Source: Emmonsiellopsis sp. PD_33
Lineage: Eukaryota; Ascomycota; Eurotiomycetes; Onygenales; Ajellomycetaceae
Length of the DNA: 46,559 nt
NCBI GenBank assembly: GCA_032988165.1
Contig: JANTQF010000281.1
Span: forward strand, 1 to 46,559
Reading direction: 5' to 3'
Shown: positions 1-12,582 of the stretch, in pieces
Position numbering within the stretch: position 1 is the first letter of the stretch
Layout of the letters: each line of letters begins with the position of its first letter
Position numbers and translations under genes: made by a program
The notes under the pieces: model-generated
Told to the model about the DNA's origin: nothing
Seen by the model: only the letters and a program-made list of their open reading frames with translations
Databases searched by the model: none

Positions 1-643
1 GGACATGGCACACTGGGCACCCATTTTGACACTAAGTAATTTATATGTAAGCCTATGTATACGCTATGCTTAGTCATTTTTTTGTCCCTGTAATTAGCCA
101 AGTCATCCCTGTAATTATCAATCGCTCCCCAGGCTTTGGATTGCTCAAAGCCTTGAAGGGCAAATGAGAGCGCCAGCCTGTCGCCAGGGGTTGGGATACC
201 AAGACCCTACGGCCTCTGCCTTCTTTCTAGTGGCTGTTTTGGCCTATGGATCCCGTCTTTCGAGTGGCCCAGCGCTGAAACTGTCCCGTGGCAGCCGATA
301 AATAAACCAGCCAATGCGCTTCCAGATTCCGTAACAAGGCACACGACAATCTTCTGTCTGGTCTGGCCTCCTATCCCTCTCTTCCCGGAAATATTTATCA
401 TTATTGTCCTTTGATTGTTTATCCTTTCTCGAAAACCCCCTCCAGATTGGTAGAAAACTTTATCGACTACCTATTCCAATCGATAAAACCTTGTAATCCG
501 CCTATTTCGCCTCCTCAGCGTTTATCTCTCGCGAATCTTAACGAGCATCAACATACGCAGGAGCCTTTCCCGAGTGACAGAGAGTATGCGATTGTCAACC
601 CGAATAGTAATATTGTCACCCTGAGGATCCAACTTTGCAGGAG
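1..643. other. Intergenic region at window edge
   Basis: I see no supportable gene here. The short open frames on both strands (for example 207-401 and 411-716) have no family features and probably arise by chance. The last 100-200 bases are presumably the promoter and 5' leader of the LicD-like gene that begins at 644. Confidence 0.5.
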
Positions 644-1970
644 ATGCTGGCATTTCTTTTCCTCACCATATGGCTCGCCATCGCCCGGCCCGCTCACAGC
701 CATGCCGACTTCCTGAGTGTCCGAACGGGGATGGAGACGGATTTCAGTGGGAAAGGAGGCGATCCAGGGCAAAAATATTTTCGTCGGTCTACCCTAAAAC
801 CGTTCAATCTATTGAAGCTTCATAAGTCTAGCAAAACTAACCCAAGTGCAACAGATGAATCATCGTATGTCCTTGTTTATCCAACCGACTAAGGTTTTTG
901 ACAGCACATGCTAAAGTCTCACAAAGCTTTCACTACCATTACGATGGACGGTATGTTATCCGCAAAAGGGAATATAATGTCTTCGACTATGAGTACTAAA
1001 CAGTTCTAGATTCGCCTCGAAAACAATCGAAGAGAGCCAACGAATCCCCCACTTGACGGCGTTAATCAAAACCTACCTCTCGACGATGGCAGATATCGGA
1101 GCGGAGACATGGATAATGCACGGGACTCTGTTGGGATGGTGGTGGAACCAAAAGGTTGCAGAACTCGATCGCCGTCACTACGCACGCTGCAAGTCCACTG
1201 CTAACAATTCGCGTACCGATCTAGATCATGCCCTGGGATACCGATCTCGACGTCCAGGTCTCCGAAACAACAATGCATTTCCTCGCAAAATACTACAATA
1301 TGACCGAACACCATTTCAAGCTTCCTGGCGTGCATAAGGGCAGGACCTATCTATTGGAAATCAATCCCCATTTCGTTATCCGGACGCAGGATGATTGGCA
1401 GAACGTGATCGATGCGAGATGGATTGATACATCGTCGGGCTTGTTCATCGATATAACCAGCGTGCGAAAGGATTATGAAGCTCGGAAAAAGGGGCGTCAG
1501 GGTGCTCTCATGTGCAAAGATCGACATGCCTATCTGGTACTGTGTTGGCGGATTGTGCTACCGGAGACGCTTACTGACACACCGGCAGGAACAAGATATA
1601 TTCCCATTGCGAGATAGTTACTTCGAGGATATGCCGGCCAAGATCCCATTCGACTATACGAAACTACTCGTAGATGAGTACGGCCCGGCTTGCTTGACAA
1701 ATACAGATTTCCATGAGTAAGTCAATTTGTCTCCTCCAAGTCCAGCCAAATCCCTGTACCAAACTAACAATTGGAATCAGCCATCTATTCAACGATACAA
1801 CCAAAGCATGGGAACCAAAACCCAAGAAGTAGGTTGAATTCCCTACCCTGCATACGTTTCTAACCACCAAAGGAAACCAACCGGTCCAACTAACCCCCAA
1901 CTCCCAACTACTATCTAGACCAGAATCGAAAGACAAAGACAAAGCCAAACCAAAGGGCCAAGGCAACTAA
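644..1970 (+). CDS. Secreted LicD/Mnn4-like family protein (spliced)
   Basis: LicD-domain proteins include phosphocholine transferases of bacteria and Mnn4-type factors for mannosylphosphorylation of cell-wall glycans in fungi; a role in the secretory pathway is inferred. The ATG at 644 opens a hydrophobic signal peptide (LAFLFLTIWLAIA). The domain core is visible as MHGTLLGWWWN, then IMPWDTDLDVQV, then DARWIDTSSGLFIDIT, MCKDRHAYL and a closing LTNTDFHDHLFNDTTK block. Introns that restore the frame are 951-1009, 1155-1224, 1537-1588, one from about 1718 to the AG before CCATCTATT, and 1829-1918. The first intron, which ends before FHYHYDG, is uncertain: its donor is at 783 or 787 and its acceptor lies between 904 and 927. 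The last exon gives a Lys-rich tail ending at the TAA of 1968-1970. Exact substrate unknown. Confidence 0.82.
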
Positions 1971-3079
1971 GGATAAGGTTCGCATACTCGAATCCTCTTT
2001 CCCGGAAAGAAGAAGGGAAAGAAACCGACTACCCCGCGGCACCTCAACACACCCTCGATATACTTATGACCCTCTCATCCCGCCTTATGCCACGCCCTCC
2101 TCCCTGCAAAACAAACGAACCTTCTCCGCCCGCTCTGGAGAAATGAAGATACGGGGCAAACCAAACATCCCACTTTGCTCCTACTTCACGTATATATATT
2201 CTTAACCCGTATATACCCCGCTCAAACCACCGCACCACTTTCCCACCAAACTCCACGGCGCCTATTTTCCATCCGTCATCGGGGTCAGCCTACTTACGTA
2301 ACTCCTCCAACTTCTTTCCGAACAATCAGTGTATATATATACACAAAAAGGCGCGGATATGGATAGATGTAACTCATCACGGCAGGATATTAATAATATA
2401 TTTATCCTATTTATGGAATATGAGAGCGAGGGGAGGGAGGGGAAGGAAGGAAGGGGGGGGTTTTAATACCTTTTCTTTTTCTTCTTCACTTCATCTTTTT
2501 TTTTATCTCTCATTTCCTTCCCGATTGAGGGTGTATGGAATCTTTTGGAATACCCCGGGTGCCCACCAATTAACGATATGTAATTTAGTTAGGACGATGG
2601 TTTATTTATCTTGCTGTCTGAGCCGGATTTTCCCTATGTATATATTATTCTTAGGTTTTCTTTGGCTTGGGAAATGATAAGCCGTTTTTCTTCTTCTTCT
2701 TCTTCTTCTTCTTCTTTGGCGTGATTTCATTCATGTCTGTGCCATTTCAATTGGTATTTATTATATTAGCTAGCTAGGATTAATTGTTCATGATAGACAT
2801 CTGCATACAATCTCATTACATGCTATCTTCTGCCATTCTACTACTCAGCCCAGGCACAGGCAAGGGCGATGTTCAACACAAGGTAGAAGAATAATACACC
2901 AAAACAAATTTTAAACAGGGCAAAATAGTAAAAAAGGACCATGTGTAACAAAAGATAAATGTAAAATTTACAAAGAGAAAAATAAAAAGTCATAAGTATA
3001 TCTATCCGTCACTCATGGGAAGGAAAATGAAAAAAAAAAACTTTACTCGGCTATAGATCACATCCAAAATCTCAAAAAT
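1971..3079. other. Intergenic region between convergent genes
   Basis: This stretch holds the 3' ends of two convergent genes. It is rich in TA steps and poly-pyrimidine runs, including a TTC microsatellite at about 2687-2715 and poly-G/A runs near 2440. I see no gene. Confidence 0.5.
2687..2715. repeat. (TTC)n microsatellite
   Basis: About nine tandem TTC units lie in the region between the LicD-like and HeLo-like genes. It is a simple-sequence repeat outside any coding region. Confidence 0.85.
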
Positions 3080-4958
3080 TCACATCGACAACCCCTCCAA
3101 AGCCTCTAGAAACCCCGCAATCGCACCAGCCCCGAGAAGACCGGTGGCGGCTGAACGTTTCAAATTCTTCCGCCGACCGTTGTTGTCATCTCTAGGCTGG
3201 CTACGGCGAGACTGGCCGCCCCCGCCCCCGCCCCCGCCGCCGCTGGAATTGCTGCTTTGCCGTGAGGGAGAGCGTCGTGAGGTTTCGAGAGGTTGGTGGT
3301 GATGGCGTGAGTGGGGATGTGGATGTGGCTGAAGATGAGGGTGTGTTGGATGCGCGTGGGGGTTTCGGGGTGGGTATTGTGGATTCGTTGGTGGGGGATA
3401 GGAGGATGGGAAACCGGAAGAACGAGGAGAAGAGGAGTAATAATTTGTCGGGGGAGATTGTTGGGCGGGGATGGATTGGGAAGAGGGTGGTCGGGTTTGG
3501 GGGGTTGGGTTGGATGAGTAATTGTATCGTTGTGGTCTTTGCAAAGGGGGTGATGGATGTTGAGGGATCGATCGAGGAATAGTTCGGGGGCTGTTTGAGG
3601 CCGGGCGGCCGTCTCGGTGTTCAATATTATATGCATTGCCTTCGGGGGTTGGTATGTGGACCTGAGGAGCAGAGGGTTTCGGGTTGCCATTCTCGGTATT
3701 CGTTCGTCGATTACTTCTTCCGCGATGTGCTACGTCCTTGGAAGCTGAGTTGTCATCACTCGATGCAAACCTGACGTTTTTCGGTCTGGATTCCGCCTGT
3801 ACCTCACCTCCGTCGTCGGAATCGCTCTCAACTCGAGCTTGGAGACCGGAGTAGTCCTTCCGAAGCTCAGCAGCACGTTTCCTTGCTTCTTGTGAATGAG
3901 GTTTTCTCCAGTCAGTTGTCGTGCCTTCGAGGTAGTGGCCTCCGATATCAAGGCCTTCGACGTCGCTATAATAATCATGATCACTTTCTGATTCGCATGA
4001 TGCATTCGGGGTATGGCGGATTGCATTTCTTTGCTCTGCGGGTAGCTCTGCATACCCTTCTAACCGGGTCCAATGGGCAATTAACGGGTCTATAACCTTG
4101 GCGGATACTCGAACCATGTCCTTAGGAGACTGCCTAATTGGCGCGAGTGAGCTATCCAAATCGCCAAGTGAGATGACAGGAAGCCTGTTCACAGTCGTAG
4201 ACGATGCCTGAGTAAAGGTGCCATTAAATTGAAGGTTAGGTACTCTCGGGTTTTCTTCGTTATGTCTATGCTCCATAGATTCACGAACAGCGAGGTCATA
4301 CAGTCGATCTAGCCTGTTGATGGCCCAGTATCTGATAATAACCATATTCTGTGTTTCGGCACGCTCTTCTTGGACGATATCGTTTCCTGCTGGCTCAAGC
4401 GTATTCCTGAATTCATATTAGTTTCCTCCCAGATATTATGATAAGCAAGAGACACTGTACCTTTTAGCAGCCGCCAACTTCCCAAGTTGTAATACCTGGA
4501 CCATCACCATAAGACTCAACTTCAGTGACTCAAGGTGAGCTAGAAGATATGTGACATGCTGCTTCTTGAAACTTCGTATGAACCTCTCCTGCACCGGCGT
4601 TCCATCCTGTTGTTGGGCCTTATCCAGCATTATCTCGATATCATCGAATATGGCACGACCCTGCATGCTGATTTCTTTCGCAGTATTCAACGCATCCCAT
4701 GAATGTGGGGAGTCTCTAGTCTGGAGCTTTCGGCCGACATGCTTCAATACCGTTACGAACAAAGAGAGTCCTTTGGCGATGCTATGGACGTCGATACCAG
4801 CCGATGCAACTTCGCAGCCGACCGCATTCAGAAGGAGGGAAAGCCGGAAACCCGAACCGGCAACGGAGAGGACCGAGTGGATTGCGTCTGATGCTGGGTG
4901 ATTAGCTTCTGCAATATGTGGACAGAGTGCAAGAGAAGATCATACCAATTTCTGACAT
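3080..4958 (-). CDS. Fungal_N / HeLo-like N-terminal domain protein, disordered, Gly-rich tail
   Basis: The N-terminal ~145 residues (MSEIASDAIHSVLSVAG... through VLQLGKLAAAKR) resemble the Fungal_N/HeLo-like family (PF17111 type), a helical domain common at the N-terminus of fungal signalling and cell-death-related proteins. The middle is hydrophilic and low-complexity (Asp/Glu/Ser, then Pro/Ser/His-rich with a nine-Gly run encoded near 3222-3245). The extreme C-terminus is a basic stretch followed by a small-residue helix, ATGLLGAGAIAGFLEALEGL. Three exons: 4946-4958, 4461-4893 and 3080-4406, with introns 4894-4945 and 4407-4460, both with good GT/AG ends and in frame; about 590 residues. 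The start is the ATG at 4956-4958, 13 bases before the first intron. Function is not known; membrane association through the tail is an inference. Confidence 0.78.
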
Positions 4959-7894
4959 TCTCGAGAGCAAAGATGGCAATATCTCAGGATATAATTACGG
5001 GAATAGAGCTCCTAGGGATGCATTCCTGGCATATTTCTGCGGATTGCCGATATACGTCGAGAAAGGGATGGCTGGAGCTAACGCATGGGACAAACCACAC
5101 ATCGCCCACTTCATGTTCACCACACAGACGCCCTCATCATGACGATGACTAAATCGTGTCCAGACCGAGGGCATGCCCCATCCTTTAGAAATAAGGCTGT
5201 CGATAGAGTCATATCTTGTAGCCTAGGGTGCCGGTATGGGGAGCGGACGCCCCCTCATTGGGTGCTTTGTGGGGCTCGTTTATGAGGAATTACGACCAAA
5301 TCCGAGATTCGGGCCCATGTCAGTGATGCGCGGCATCTTACATTGCCACAAGGCCTTTGAGCCTCACAGCCCGCCCACTTTGCAACCTCTCTCTCCCTGC
5401 GAGAGAACGCCTTTGTGAGACGAGAACTTGGCAGTGACGTCGTTGCCGAGAGAATACGCAGGGTCACCTGACTGCAGCCGCAATTGTGGGGCGGCAGATT
5501 TGATTTCTTGGCACGCCTAGTTTGGTGGAACCTTCACGGAATGTTCCAAAGGCCACATGACCCGGCTTGGCATTCGATATCCCGAATCCTGATTGCTGGT
5601 GGAAGTCGGACATGCATTCATGCGCAGTAGCCCTCGATATGCGAGACTTTTTACACTTGGCTACCGTTATACACTCGTCATCTATCCGTTATGGGTTTAG
5701 CTTTTACTGGAGAGTCTCTCTGTTCTATGGGCCTAATGGGACAATCCCGAGTTGGTTCAAGCCCATACAGCAGATGTTAATAGGACCAGCTAGTATATCG
5801 GATACTGCCTCGTTTGTTGCTTATGCGGCTGATCTGTCTAATTGTACATTGCAATGAAAAGATGGGGACTACTCGTACTGTGCGACGGAGACCATTACCC
5901 CTATTAACCCCTTGCCTCCCACAATATTGGCATCGAAACAGGTAAGAAAGCGCAAACCATGCCGGATCACCCCCTTATCCCCTTTTCAGAATAACACAAT
6001 GTGAACCAGATTACTACGATCCGGCACCCAAAGGGCCACTGCTGGGCTACAGTGATTCTTTCGCGCTAAACCGAACGAAACAGGCTGATAAGATATAACC
6101 TACCCAGGCGGGCGTGATATTGGAATGCATATCCGGGTAAGCGTCTCTGCCCGTCGATTTTTTTCCGATGTCTTTAGCTCGTGTCTAACTGACAGGGATT
6201 AACCGCAAAAAGGGGCCCGTGTCGATTCGGATGTCGTTGTTTACGAATACTCCCTGCCGTATCCAGCAAGAGAAGGAATTTTAACATCATTTCGATCGTG
6301 TCGAATGTGTTCGCCCGAGGTCATTGCGCTTGCAACAGGATTTGATCAAGGGCAAATCACTTGCGGTGGAGTGGAAAGACAGTGCCAATACGCACCTTGG
6401 GATGTGCCATAGCGGGTGCCCGCACATTCTCGTTTTATGCGGAACTCATGGTCTGACAGCCCTTAGCAATGGCCCTTCGTGTATCAAATCCAAGGCCGAT
6501 GGGTTGTTGACATCATTCAGAAAGTCAGAGAAACCAGTGCTAGCTACATTGAGGTGACAGAGGGAGCGGAGAAATCGCGTAAGGAAAATGTTAACTACTA
6601 CCTGTCAGATAGGACACTTTTGCCCTTGACGGAAACGTTCCAGGCAAAAATGCAAGTAGTTAAATTATGTTGGAAGAACAATGCACACAGGCATTGAAGT
6701 CATGGGACGGCTTCATTCTTGTTTGAACACTTTTTGGCCAGATTCATATTTCTCCTGTGGGATGAACTTGGGGTTTAACTCTAGTATATTCAAGAGTATG
6801 AATCTTGCATATTTAGTTATGCCATCTATGCAGCCTTATCCTGAAGAATTACAGGCAACCAGTCTTTGAAATGTAGGGTGCATAGGCATTGTCCCAGCCA
6901 TCAAGGGCACAAGGGATCCAAGACAACTCAACAGAGATTTCATTGGATAACTAGCTGATATGAGTCTCACGTCCAGGAAGCTGAAACTTGGCTGAGCCCG
7001 CATTGTATGTGCATGCATTCTCCCAACATCTGGATTTTGGTGGCCAATAAGGTGGCGAACCACACAAAGACCAACATTTGTTATATCCTCATAGTTCTGC
7101 TTAGGAAAAACACGTATCTGGCTGTTGGTAAAATGAAACAGGGCTTTTGAGAAATATGAAAGAAATCAACAACTCCATAGAAATATATAGTTGGTCCAGG
7201 TTCGGGCACGGACATAAGCCCACGGGCCACGCACGCAAGCACCGCCCCTGTTTCTGCGGAAAGTTTAACCGACCGCGTGGTGTCGTCCGCCGTCCCTGCT
7301 GCTCTGCTCGACGTCCGGAGACATCAGGGCTGGCCGGTCAAGAGGAGGATCAATGTGCCGTTGCTGGCGATAGAGACAACTGTCGACGTCCGGTTCGATA
7401 TCCAAAGGTATTTCCATCCCCTCCCCGCCACCGATGAAGGGTTACTAAATCGCCGTCTGCGGAGTTGAAGCTTCCTTATTAGCATCTGATCCCCGACTTC
7501 GCCCCGATCGAAGGACCGGCTTACTGCCTCCCCCGCCTCCTATTTACTTCCCAGCGTTACGCGGAACTCGACCTCTATTCTCTGAAACCACTATTGATCA
7601 CGCCTCCGAAGTTGTGGACTGGGCAAAAAAACCGTTTGTCGCATGACTACTTCGGGGGGAGGACTCCAAGCAACATCCCACTCCCGCCTCCGCCCGCGTA
7701 GATGGCCAGTTCTGTCTTAGGGTCAGGGTGGAGTTGACGGACTGTGAGCGCTGCGTACAATAACCTACTCCGATTTGAAACGGAAAAATCCCCTCCGAGT
7801 TCATATTCCATTCCAAAGGAATACACATATACACCTCAATATATAAATCCGTCATAGAAAAACAACCGTTGTTCCCCGGTCCGCAGAACCAATA
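4959..7894. other. Gene-poor region, about 2.9 kb
   Basis: I recognise no gene. Short frames such as 5567-5857, 6324-6557 and 7147-7437 show no domain, no convincing intron junctions and no codon pattern like the neighbouring genes. The outer parts should contain the promoters of the HeLo-like gene (left) and the DUF726 gene (right). Relics of a degraded element are possible, but I see no terminal repeats. Confidence 0.45.
7840..7847 (+). promoter_or_regulatory. TATA-like box upstream of the DUF726 gene
   Basis: TATATAAA lies 48 bases before the ATG at 7895. The position would suit a core promoter only if the leader is very short, so this is a weak assignment. Confidence 0.25.
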
Positions 7895-10800
7895 ATGACG
7901 GCCGCTGCGCCTGGCTCTATACAAAGCCCAGAGCCCTCCGCACCCGGTCCCCCCTCATCGAATAGTGCAAATGAGCTGGAACGGATCCAGGCTGATGGGG
8001 GCGGGGCGGTGACGATGCCCGGTCTGGCAAGGACGGTGAATACCACTACGAATAAGCTAGAGATAGAAGCTGAGGTGGATTCTCTGGCTCCTCAGGGAGT
8101 GGTGATCAATGATCTGAAGGATACAGGTCCAGGGAATATACCCGGGAGTCAGTCTCCGGCTGATAAAGCCCCAGTAGAGCTTGATGAGTTTGGATTGCCA
8201 TTGCCAATGCAGGTACGGACTCCGCGCTTAAATGAGGTCGAGTCGCCAGGGGCTAGTGATACGGCTAGGAAAGAAGGGAATATCACGCCATCAGCTGCTT
8301 CAGAGATTGGAAAGGATCAATCTTTGCCAAAGACCGATGTCACCACACCAACCGCCGAAACCACAATACATGAGACTGACAAAGCGGCTATCTCCAACCC
8401 TGCGTCAACTGGGGATCAGGCCGATCCAACAAAAGGGACCACACTGGTAGACCCGTCGTCCCATTCCCAAAAGGATGGCACAAAGGAAGCCTCGAGCGAG
8501 CCCCAGCCAGAAGATTTAGAAGCTTCAAGGAAGCAGAAACGCAACTCAGGCCTCCAAGTGACGGATGTATCTGAATGGTCACATCAACGTATTGCCACCG
8601 AAGACAAAGAGGAAGGAGATGCTGCTGATGATGATGGTGGTTGGAGAGATATGCCGGCTTTGGGTGAATTTGATGTTTATGATGATTACGGCAGAATTGT
8701 TGCCCGAGGTGCGGCACAGGAGAATGATGCCGCCGTTTATCAAGGACTTGGAGGTGCTGGAAAGGGATATACTCGAGTTCAAATCGACGAAGATGCTCAA
8801 TCAGCTACCAGCTTAGACGATAACACGAAATACCTTTTTAAAGAGCCAGAAAGCAATGCACTCGGGGTGGAGGATGAGCAACGAGACCCGCTGTCACAAT
8901 TACAAGCAACGAAAGATCTTCTGACAGAGGGACAGAGAATTGCATATGTTGGGGTCACAAGATTAACTATCTTTCAAATGGTTAAAGATCTGGAATCTAT
9001 CAACCCCTCGTCAAGGTCATCTAAGAAGTACATTGCCGCGGCTTTAGACTCCATGACCAAATGGGGCCAACAGATGATGATACGACTCTACACACATATG
9101 GATATCGATTCTGCTGAACAAGTGATGATCGAGCAGCTCGCGGAACACGGTGTCCAACCAGCTGATCTCGTCCCTCCGTTGATGCAGAATTCACGAGTGA
9201 ACAATCCCGTATCTAGCGAGCCTATGTCACCCCGGCCTTCAACTTCAGCACCCGCCACTCCTGATCCTGAAAAGGCTCGTGTTTCAACTAGCGACTCCGA
9301 AGGTTCCGAATTCTACTCACTACCACCCTCTCCTCCGCCATATGAAGCTCATCGGGACGAAGACCTTCCACAGGTTAAAACCCCGTCGCAGCTCCCTAGT
9401 TCAAACAAACTGGATATCGACCTTCGATGGACCGTTCTCTGTGATCTGTTTCTGGTTCTCGTCTCCAATTCTGTATACGATGCACGTTCACGTCGATTGC
9501 TGGAACGAGTAGGAGAAACCATGGACGTTTCATGGGTGCAAATATGTCGGTTTGAAAAACGGGTGATTGATGCTTTGGAGATGCAGGAGGAGGCGAGCAA
9601 GGAGACGTGGGACGAAGCTGAACATATGGAATCCCGTCGAAAGCAGGCTCTGAAGAAAAGATATATGATCATGGGTCTCGCAACCGTCGGAGGTGGATTG
9701 GTGATTGGTCTTTCTGCAGGTTTGCTTGCTCCTGTCATCGGTGCAGGCCTTGCGGCAGGATTTACCACCATTGGTGTTGGCGGAACAAGTGCGTTCCTGG
9801 GTGGCGTTGGGGGCACGGCTCTTATAACATCCGGAGCCACCCTTACTGGCGGTACTATAGCCATCAGAGCATCCAATCGGCGGACTGGAGCAGTGAAAAC
9901 CTTCGAGTATCGGCCACTACATAACAACAAGAAAGTCAACCTTATTGTTACGGTTTCTGGGTGGATGAACGGCAAAGTAGATGATGTTCGATTGCCATAC
10001 AGTACTGTGGATCCTGTGATGGGTGATATTTATTCGCTCCTCTGGGAACCAGAGATGCTTTCGAGTATGGGAGCTACTATTAACATTCTCGCAACTGAGG
10101 TATGTATTAAATGATTCATATTGGCACGCCTCTTCTAATCATCAGATATCTGCCAGGCTCTCACCCAAGGTCTTCAACAAGTCCTGGGTAGCACCGTCCT
10201 CGTCGCCCTGATGGCATCCTTACAACTTCCAATCGTCCTCACTAAACTGTCCTATTTGATCGATAACCCGTGGAATGTCTCACTTGTCCGTGCCAATGCA
10301 GCTGGTCTCATCATGGCCGACTCTATCATAGCTCGAAACCTAGGCAATCGACCCATCACCTTACTGGGCTTCTCCCTTGGAGCACGTGTTATTTTCTCTT
10401 GTTTGAAGGAGCTTGCGAAACAAGGCGCCCATGGGTTGATCCAAAATGTTTATCTTTTTGGATCCCCCATTGTCGCAAATAAGGATGAATATATGAAGGC
10501 TAGGAGTGTTGTCGCTGGCAGATTTGTGAATGGATACGCATCTAATGATTGGATTTTGGGTTACCTATTCCGAGCCACAGGCGGTGGGATTATGCGGGTA
10601 GCCGGCCTTGCTCCTGTCAAGGATGTCCCAGGAATTGAGAACATGGATGTGACACAGTTCGTTAATGGCCATATGGCTTACCGTACTGCAATGCCACGAC
10701 TCCTGCGAGAGCTAGGTTGGGAGGTGGAGAGCGACGAGTTCACGGAAATTGAAGACCCGGATCCCGAGAAGCACCAAGAAAGACAGCGGGAACTAATTCG

Positions 10801-11542
10801 TGAAATTGACGAGGCGCGAAGACAAGCAGAAGAAAAACCCGAGAAAAAGAGATTCGGCTTCTTTAAGCGTGGCAAACTAGCTGAAAAGAAAGGCTGGGAG
10901 ACCTATGACGTGGATCGGAAGGATTCACTCGGTTCTCGAAATTCGTCTGAGAGCGCTTTTGACTCCTCGAGCGGCCCTGTACTGTTCGATATCGATGCGA
11001 TTCGTGCCGAGTTGGAATCTGAGCAAATAGAAGTCAGACAGCTGGAATCCACTTTGCCTCCGATCAATCTTGACCTCAAAAAGTCCCCGCCTCCAGTGCC
11101 CCAAGATTCAGCGAGCGAAAAGCCATCGATGGATTATGATACCGGCTTGAAAGCTGTGCCTTCGGAAGAAGCAGGCTCCTCTCATCGGAACACCCCAGAC
11201 CAATCAGCCGATAACTCAACCACCAGCCTTGGGTATCCGCCGGGCTCGTCCGAAATTAAATCTCGCAACGATGACTCCTGGTCGACTAGCCATGATGACA
11301 GTGTGGAAATGACATTTGATACATCCTACAGCACGCCGCCTCCTTCATATCCATCACATTTATCTACCACATCGCTATCCCACGATAGGTCTTCCACGAG
11401 CCTGTCCGCATCCCCGTCCCCATTATATCCCGGTGCATCCGGTGCGAGATTTGGCAGCGTCAATCTGACCCATAACGCGTGGGCTGACGATGACCATGAC
11501 GACCGAAAAGATGGGGGCGGCATGCAGATGACGTTTGAGTAG
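7895..11542 (+). CDS. DUF726 alpha/beta-hydrolase membrane protein (TMCO4/Mil1-like)
   Basis: The first ~330 residues are acidic, Ser/Thr/Pro-rich and disordered. A helical part follows (about 345-440). After a basic segment (SRRKQALKKRYM) comes a long Gly/Ala-rich hydrophobic stretch (about residues 590-660: GLVIGLSAGLLAPVIGAGLAAG and following), likely one or two membrane hairpins. The hydrolase core contains GFSLGAR, a GxSxG nucleophile elbow with Ser at about 808; Asp at about 866 (SNDWILGY) and His at about 907 (NGHMAYR) are candidate triad partners. One intron, 10100-10156, joins INILATE to ALTQGLQQVLG in frame; about 1196 residues. The C-terminal ~230 residues are again disordered. The family (PF05277) includes yeast Mil1 and animal TMCO4; lipase-like activity is inferred from the motif. 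Confidence 0.9.
10100..10156 (+). other. Intron of the DUF726 gene
   Basis: GTATGT donor and TGCCAG acceptor, 57 bases. Removal keeps the frame and restores the continuous helix before the GxSxG strand. Confidence 0.88.
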
Positions 11543-12582
11543 GAGCAGGTGAAGGCTCCGAAAATGCTTGCCTCTTTTATACCATAGTGGGGTCTGTTTT
11601 GCAGCATTTGCATGTTTTTTCTTCGTATATAATTCTTTCAAATTACTCTATAATATCCTGGTCTGTGTTCATGCCATTGAGACCATTGATTAATGCGTTT
11701 TATTTCCTTTTCTTCCCTTTATTTCCTTTTGTTTTTTGGGATATTGGCGTCGGTGTTTGCTGGCTCTTCTCGACTAGTCAGAGACTACTGGGATATTTCC
11801 GCTTGGAGTTAAGGAGTCTCCCATCTTCCCTCGGTTTCCTTCTGTTATCGAATAGCCCTTATATCCCAATCTCTCCTAGACTTTTTGGGGGTACAAGGAG
11901 AGATTATATTGCTGTTCTCACGTTCTACAAGGATCACCTATCCCGCCTCCCCTCCAGCGAATGAAAGATTCCCTGCTTACCACGGCTATTCTTTGTTTTG
12001 TTGAATGGTGGTTTTATTTCTTTTGATTTATTTTTTCCTTTCTTGGAGAGCATAGATAAGTGATATCTGTAATTACTGGTATTTTGAATATTTTGATATA
12101 TCCACTTTTGGTCTTCATTGGGGCATAACTTACGTCTATCTACAAGTAAGAATAAACCACGAACCTTCCAAGGTTCTATTCATTCCAGGATAATCCGTAA
12201 ACCTAAGTACATGTCTAATAAGTGACCATGAATATATGAATTATACAAGTTGAGTCGACATCAGTTTTATATTCGTGCTTGGCATGGATCACGGGCAACC
12301 ACCGTTTCCCGCCTCGCGCAACCACAGATCGACGGCTCCAAAACCCATCAGACCCATCCAACCTTAACCAAACGCGTCCCCATCACCACTCCCGATATTT
12401 ATAGGCGAAACACGCGACAGCAGCTCCATCGTTTATCTTTCTCCGCTGCCGCCTTTTATGCGCGCAAATTACTCAATCCAGCCACTCTCTCTCCCTACCT
12501 TTCGCTCTAATCTCACCGTCTCCTCACCCAGCATCCGCACCCCCTCCCAAGTCGCGGTGGCTACCAAATAAATAAGCACACA
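11543..12582. other. Intergenic region between tandem + genes
   Basis: This holds the 3' UTR of the DUF726 gene (T-rich, 11580-12110) and the promoter and pyrimidine-rich leader of the RTC4 gene (12400-12582, including ATATTTATA near 12395). No further gene is seen. Confidence 0.5.

Noticed and set aside
5567..5857. 96-residue open frame in the 5-8 kb gap
   Set aside because: No recognisable domain, no second exon that joins well, and no clear start context.
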